Shown: one piece after another, positions 60,959 to 64,000 of the stretch
Position numbering within the stretch: position 1 is the stretch's first letter
Layout: every line of letters starts with the position of its first letter
Assembly: GCF_007164525.1 (NCBI RefSeq)
Contig: NZ_AP019791.1
Location: 62,001-126,000 of the forward strand
Reading direction: 5' to 3'
DNA length: 64,000 bases
DNA from: Rubrobacter xylanophilus
GTDB lineage: Bacteria > Actinomycetota > Rubrobacteria > Rubrobacterales > Rubrobacteraceae
Notes under the pieces: model-generated
Database searches by the model: none
What the model saw: only the letters and a program-made list of their open reading frames with translations
What the model was told of the DNA's origin: nothing
Translations under genes and position numbers: made by a program

Positions 60959-61886
60959 TCCTGGCCGGGCAGAGCCCCGAGAGGACCTCCCCCGGCTCCC
61001 GGAAGGCGCAGCCGGCCGCGAGCGCGAGCTTCTGCGGCCAGGAGGTCTGCGCCCGGCGGTAGAAGACGTCGTAGCCGGCCTCCTCGATCCTGTCGAGGAT
61101 CGCGGCGTAGAGCTCCCGGGCCACCAGCACCGCGTAGCGCCGCCCTCGCGGGATGTAGTCCATCCCTTCGTCGGCCACCGCGTACAGCCCCCGGGCCCGG
61201 AGGATCTCGAAGCACATCAGCCCGGCGAACCTCTCGTCCACCACGCCGGCCCCGAGCTCCTCCTCCCGGTAACCGAACCGCTCGAGATCCTCCAGCGGCA
61301 GATAGACCCGCCCGCGCCGCCAGTCCTCGGCGATGTCCCGCAGGAAGTTGGTGAGCTGCATCGCCGTGCCCAGCGCCTCGGCGTGCGGGTAGGCCCGATC
61401 GTCCTCGACCCCGAGGACCCGGCACATCATGATCCCCACCACCGCCGCGCTGCCGTAAGTGTATTCCTCCAGATCCCGGTAGGTGGGGTAGCGGGTCACG
61501 CCGACGTCCATCTTCATGCTCCGCATGAAGGAGCGGATGTGGCGCTCCCGTATGCCGCAGCGGCGCACCGTGTCGGCGAAGGCCCGGAGCACCGGGTTCT
61601 CGGTCCACCCGCCGCGGCAGGCGGCGAGCGCCTCCTCCTCCAGCCTTTCCAGGGCCGCGAGCCGTCCTTCCGGGGAGAGGCCTCCCGGATTGTCCACGAT
61701 CTCGTCGGCGTAGCGCATGAAGGCGTAGAGGGCGTGGACGCCGCGCCGGACCTCCGGCTCCAGAAGCCGGGTGGAGAAGTAGTAGGTCTTGCTGTGCGCT
61801 CGCTGGATGCTCCGGCACAGCCGGTAGCAACCCTCCAGCGAGAGGTCGCCGTCGGCGAGCGCTTTCCGGGTTGGATCCACCCTCAT
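60942..61886 (-). CDS. crtB: Phytoene/squalene synthase family protein (phytoene synthase)
   Basis: CrtB joins two geranylgeranyl diphosphates to phytoene. The 314-residue protein has KTYYFSTRLLEPEVRRGVHA, the first aspartate-rich site YADEIVDNPGG, and the second in LTNFLRDIAEDWRRGRVYLP. ATG 61886 overlaps the crtI stop by 4 bp. Together they start carotenoid synthesis, consistent with a pigmented, radiation- or light-tolerant organism. Confidence 0.94.
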   Translation of the reverse strand: MRVDPTRKALADGDLSLEGCYRLCRSIQRAHSKTYYFSTRLLEPEVRRGVHALYAFMRYADEIVDNPGGLSPEGRLAALERLEEEALAACRGGWTENPVLRAFADTVRRCGIRERHIRSFMRSMKMDVGVTRYPTYRDLEEYTYGSAAVVGIMMCRVLGVEDDRAYPHAEALGTAMQLTNFLRDIAEDWRRGRVYLPLEDLERFGYREEELGAGVVDERFAGLMCFEILRARGLYAVADEGMDYIPRGRRYAVLVARELYAAILDRIEEAGYDVFYRRAQTSWPQKLALAAGCAFREPGEVLSGLCPARIATGP

Positions 61887-63448
61887 GCCCGCCCCCCCGG
61901 CATCAGATCCCGCCGCATCCGTCCGGCGACCAGTCGCGCCCCGATCCCCACCAGCGGCACCCCGGTCCCGGGATGGGTGCTCGCTCCCACGAAGTACAGC
62001 CCGCGCACGCTGCGGGAGGCCAGCGGTGGCCTGAAGTAGCCCACTTGCAGGATGCCGTGTCCGAGACCGAACGCCGCACCCTGCTCCAGGTTGTACTCCG
62101 CGCGCCAGTCCTCGGGGGTACGCACCCTCTCGTAGAGCACCGAACCCCGGCCTATCCCGCAGCGCTTCTCCAGCAGTCCGTACACCCTCTCCCGGAAGCC
62201 CGCCTCCTCCCTGCGCCAGTCCACCCTGCCCCCCAGGTGCGGCACCGGCACCAGCACCAGCAGCGAATCACCGCCCTCCGGAGCCATGCCGGGGTCGGTG
62301 CGAGAGGGGGCGGCCACGTAGAAGGAGGGATCGTCGGGCAGCACCCGCCGGTGGAAGATGTCCTCGAAGTTCTCCCGGTAGCGCGCGGAGAGAAAGAAGT
62401 TGTGGTGGAGCAGTCCCTCCGCCCGGGTGCCGAGCCCCAGGTAGAGCATGTAGGCCGAGGCGGTGTAGCGGAGGCGGTCGCGGGGCCGGAGCCGGAAGTC
62501 CCCGTCGGCGGCACCGCCCAGGAGTTCACGGTGGGCGTACGGCAGGTCGGCGTTGACCAGCACCGCGTTGAACGGCAGATCCTCTCCCCCCACCCGGAGT
62601 CCTTCCGCCCGGCCTTTGGCGACGAGTATCCGCTCCACCGGGGTGCGCAGGTGGATCCTGACCCCCAGCTCCCGGGCCAGGCCCACAACCGCCTCCACCA
62701 GCGAGTACATCCCCCCGCGGGGGAACCACAGGCCGTCCTCCGCCAGCTCGGTGTAGGGGAGGAGCGCGTAGACCGCCGGGGCCTCGAACGGGGAGAGGCC
62801 CAGGTACATAGTCTGCAGGCTGAAGGCCTGCCGGAGTCTCTCGGTACGGAAGTGGCGGGAGACCACTCGGTAGTAGTTGGCCAGAGCCCCCGTGCGGAGC
62901 AGCAGCCGCAGGTTGCGTGGGGTGAAGAAATCCCGGGCCCGCTCGAAGTTTCGCTCCACGAACTCGCTGCGTCCCAGCCGGTACTTCAGGGCCGCGCTCT
63001 CCAGAAAGCGGTAGAAGCGCGGGGTGACGCCGGGCTCGATGCGCTCCAGCTCCCGCAGCAGCTCGGGCAGGGACCGGCGCATCGTCAGCGATTCGCCGTC
63101 GCCGAAGTGGATCCTGTAGTCCCCGTCGAGCGGGACGAGCTCCAGATGGTCCTCGAGCCTCCGCCCGGTGAAGCCGAAGAGCTCCCGGTAGACGTCGGTC
63201 ATGAGCAGCAGGGTCGGTCCGGTATCGAAGACGAAGCCCCCGCTCTCCAGCCGGCCCATCCTGCCGCCCGGAGCGGGGTTCTTCTCGAAGAGATGGACCT
63301 CGAAGCCCATCCTCTGGAGCCTGACGGCGGAGAAGAGCCCTCCGAGCCCGGCCCCCACCACGCCAACCCTCTTCTGCCCTCTCAGAGAGGTTTCCTCCGT
63401 TTCTTCCGGTGTATCCTTGGAGTATAGACGGGATGCTAGCAGGTGCAT
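61883..63448 (-). CDS. crtI: Phytoene desaturase family oxidoreductase
   Basis: The FAD enzyme introduces double bonds into phytoene. The protein has the FAD motif VGVVGAGLGGLFSAVRLQRMG, HLFEKNPAPGGRMG, WFPRGGMYSLVEAVVGLARE and the C-terminal FVGASTHPGTGVPLVGIGARL. ATG 63448 gives 521 residues. However, a minus-strand TATACT (63426-63421) and a GGAGGAAACC site support a shorter form starting at CTG 63385 (LRGQKRVGVVGAG, 500 residues). Product type (lycopene or other) unknown. Confidence 0.92.
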   Translation of the reverse strand: MHLLASRLYSKDTPEETEETSLRGQKRVGVVGAGLGGLFSAVRLQRMGFEVHLFEKNPAPGGRMGRLESGGFVFDTGPTLLLMTDVYRELFGFTGRRLEDHLELVPLDGDYRIHFGDGESLTMRRSLPELLRELERIEPGVTPRFYRFLESAALKYRLGRSEFVERNFERARDFFTPRNLRLLLRTGALANYYRVVSRHFRTERLRQAFSLQTMYLGLSPFEAPAVYALLPYTELAEDGLWFPRGGMYSLVEAVVGLARELGVRIHLRTPVERILVAKGRAEGLRVGGEDLPFNAVLVNADLPYAHRELLGGAADGDFRLRPRDRLRYTASAYMLYLGLGTRAEGLLHHNFFLSARYRENFEDIFHRRVLPDDPSFYVAAPSRTDPGMAPEGGDSLLVLVPVPHLGGRVDWRREEAGFRERVYGLLEKRCGIGRGSVLYERVRTPEDWRAEYNLEQGAAFGLGHGILQVGYFRPPLASRSVRGLYFVGASTHPGTGVPLVGIGARLVAGRMRRDLMPGGRA

Positions 63449-63481
63449 CCCGGTTTCCGGGTAAGGGGGTTTACTGAATCC

Positions 63482-64000
63482 TTGGGAGGGAAGGTTCCAG
63501 AGGCCGTGGTGAGCGGGCGCGGGGCGGCGCGCCTGCGGGCGGGACATCCCTGGGTGTACCGCTCCGACGTGCTCCGGGCCGGGGGCGAGGCCGGGGACGT
63601 CGTCCGGGTGGAGGACCGCCGGGGGCGCTTTCTGGGCTACGCCTTCTACAACCCGCGCAGCGAGATAACCCTGCGGGTGGCCGAGCGGCGCGAAGGGGTA
63701 AAGATCGGTGGGGAGTGGTTCTACGGGCGGCTGCGCGCCGCGCTGGAGTACCGGGCGGGCCTCGGGATGGACGGCGACGCCTGCCGGCTGCTCCACGCCG
63801 AGGCCGACGGGGTGCCGGGGCTGGTGGCCGACCGCTACGGAGACTACGTGGTGCTGCAGGTGGGCTCCGCGGCGGTGGAGCGGCGGCTGGAGATGGTGTC
63901 GGACGCTCTGGAGGAGCTCCTCTCGCCCGCCGGGGTGCTGCTCCGGGGAGATGCCGGTTCCCGCCGGCGGGAGGGCCTCCGGCGCACCGTCGCGGTGCTG
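63482..64000 (+). CDS. RlmI-like 23S rRNA cytosine-C5 methyltransferase, N-terminal part
   Basis: The open frame runs off the window after 173 codons. It begins with a PUA-like domain: RLRAGHPWVYRSDVLRAGGE, then RFLGYAFYNPRSEITLRVAE, followed by LLHAEADGVPGLVADRYGDY, which is typical of RlmI/RlmO-type class I rRNA methyltransferases. TTG 63482 fits the family N-terminus; a TTTACT (63470-63475) lies 6 nt before it, suggesting another leaderless start. Divergent from crtI with a 33-bp gap. Confidence 0.85.
   Translation, partial: MGGKVPEAVVSGRGAARLRAGHPWVYRSDVLRAGGEAGDVVRVEDRRGRFLGYAFYNPRSEITLRVAERREGVKIGGEWFYGRLRAALEYRAGLGMDGDACRLLHAEADGVPGLVADRYGDYVVLQVGSAAVERRLEMVSDALEELLSPAGVLLRGDAGSRRREGLRRTVAVL

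Overview
The window is GC-rich, compact, mostly vegetative chromosome from an actinobacterium. The best guess is the deep-branching genus Rubrobacter. This is an inference from gene content: a dnaK-grpE-dnaJ-hspR operon, a CIRCE-controlled groEL without groES, guaB3, a SepIVA-like protein, RNase HIII, carotenoid genes, and many GTG/TTG starts. No database search was possible. No tRNA, rRNA, CRISPR array, insertion sequence or phage gene was seen.

Layout. 1-3324: end of dnaK, then grpE, dnaJ, hspR and a B-box zinc-finger membrane protein. 3325-4133: an AT-rich regulatory island and a SepIVA-like division protein. 4220-6804 (minus): an operon of a FemAB-like aminoacyltransferase, a SAM hydrolase-like protein and a coiled-coil membrane protein. 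6805-7257: a long gap with a candidate plus-strand small RNA. 7258-8817 (minus): a glycosyltransferase-GtrA-GAF fusion. 8919-12084: acylphosphatase, RNase HIII, threonine aldolase and two convergent acetyltransferases. 12085-14406: glmS behind a glmS ribozyme. 14407-19987: lipid kinase, acpS, nnr, a CBS protein, alr, a small membrane protein and an HD protein. 20059-25589: PspC, uracil-DNA glycosylase, the t6A genes tsaE/tsaB/tsaD with rimI, an M23 peptidase and a zinc ribbon. 25601-30411: groEL, a 26-residue membrane peptide, guaB3 and guaA. 30446-35988: an EEP-family hydrolase and the pstSCAB-phoU operon behind a candidate three-unit Pho box. 36084-42824: Rrf2 regulator, methyltransferase, PcrA helicase, CBS-DRTGG pyrophosphatase, folD and a secreted trypsin-like protease. 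42900-51423: gatCA, a LacI-isomerase-kinase sugar cassette, gatB and a degenerate IlvD-like protein. 51558-54295: serine synthesis (class V aminotransferase, serA). 54347-56512: small membrane or hypothetical genes and a DHFR-like reductase. 56562-60958 (minus): a SAM-I riboswitch operon for methionine synthesis. 60942-63448 (minus): crtI-crtB. 63482-64000: start of an rlmI-like gene.

The most notable content is RNA-level control and remodelled metabolism. The SAM-I riboswitch controls a bifunctional homocysteine methyltransferase/MTHFR, a MetE split into two genes, and a leftover C-terminal tail of MetH. A 13-nt element downstream of the aptamer can pair with the ribosome-binding site, which points to translational control. 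The glmS ribozyme has all the hallmark sequence blocks. A shortened IlvD/Edd paralogue without cluster ligands lies between gatB and the serine genes, where many actinobacteria are recalled to have ilvD nearby. Several promoters put a -10 box about 6-10 nt before the start codon, which suggests leaderless mRNAs.
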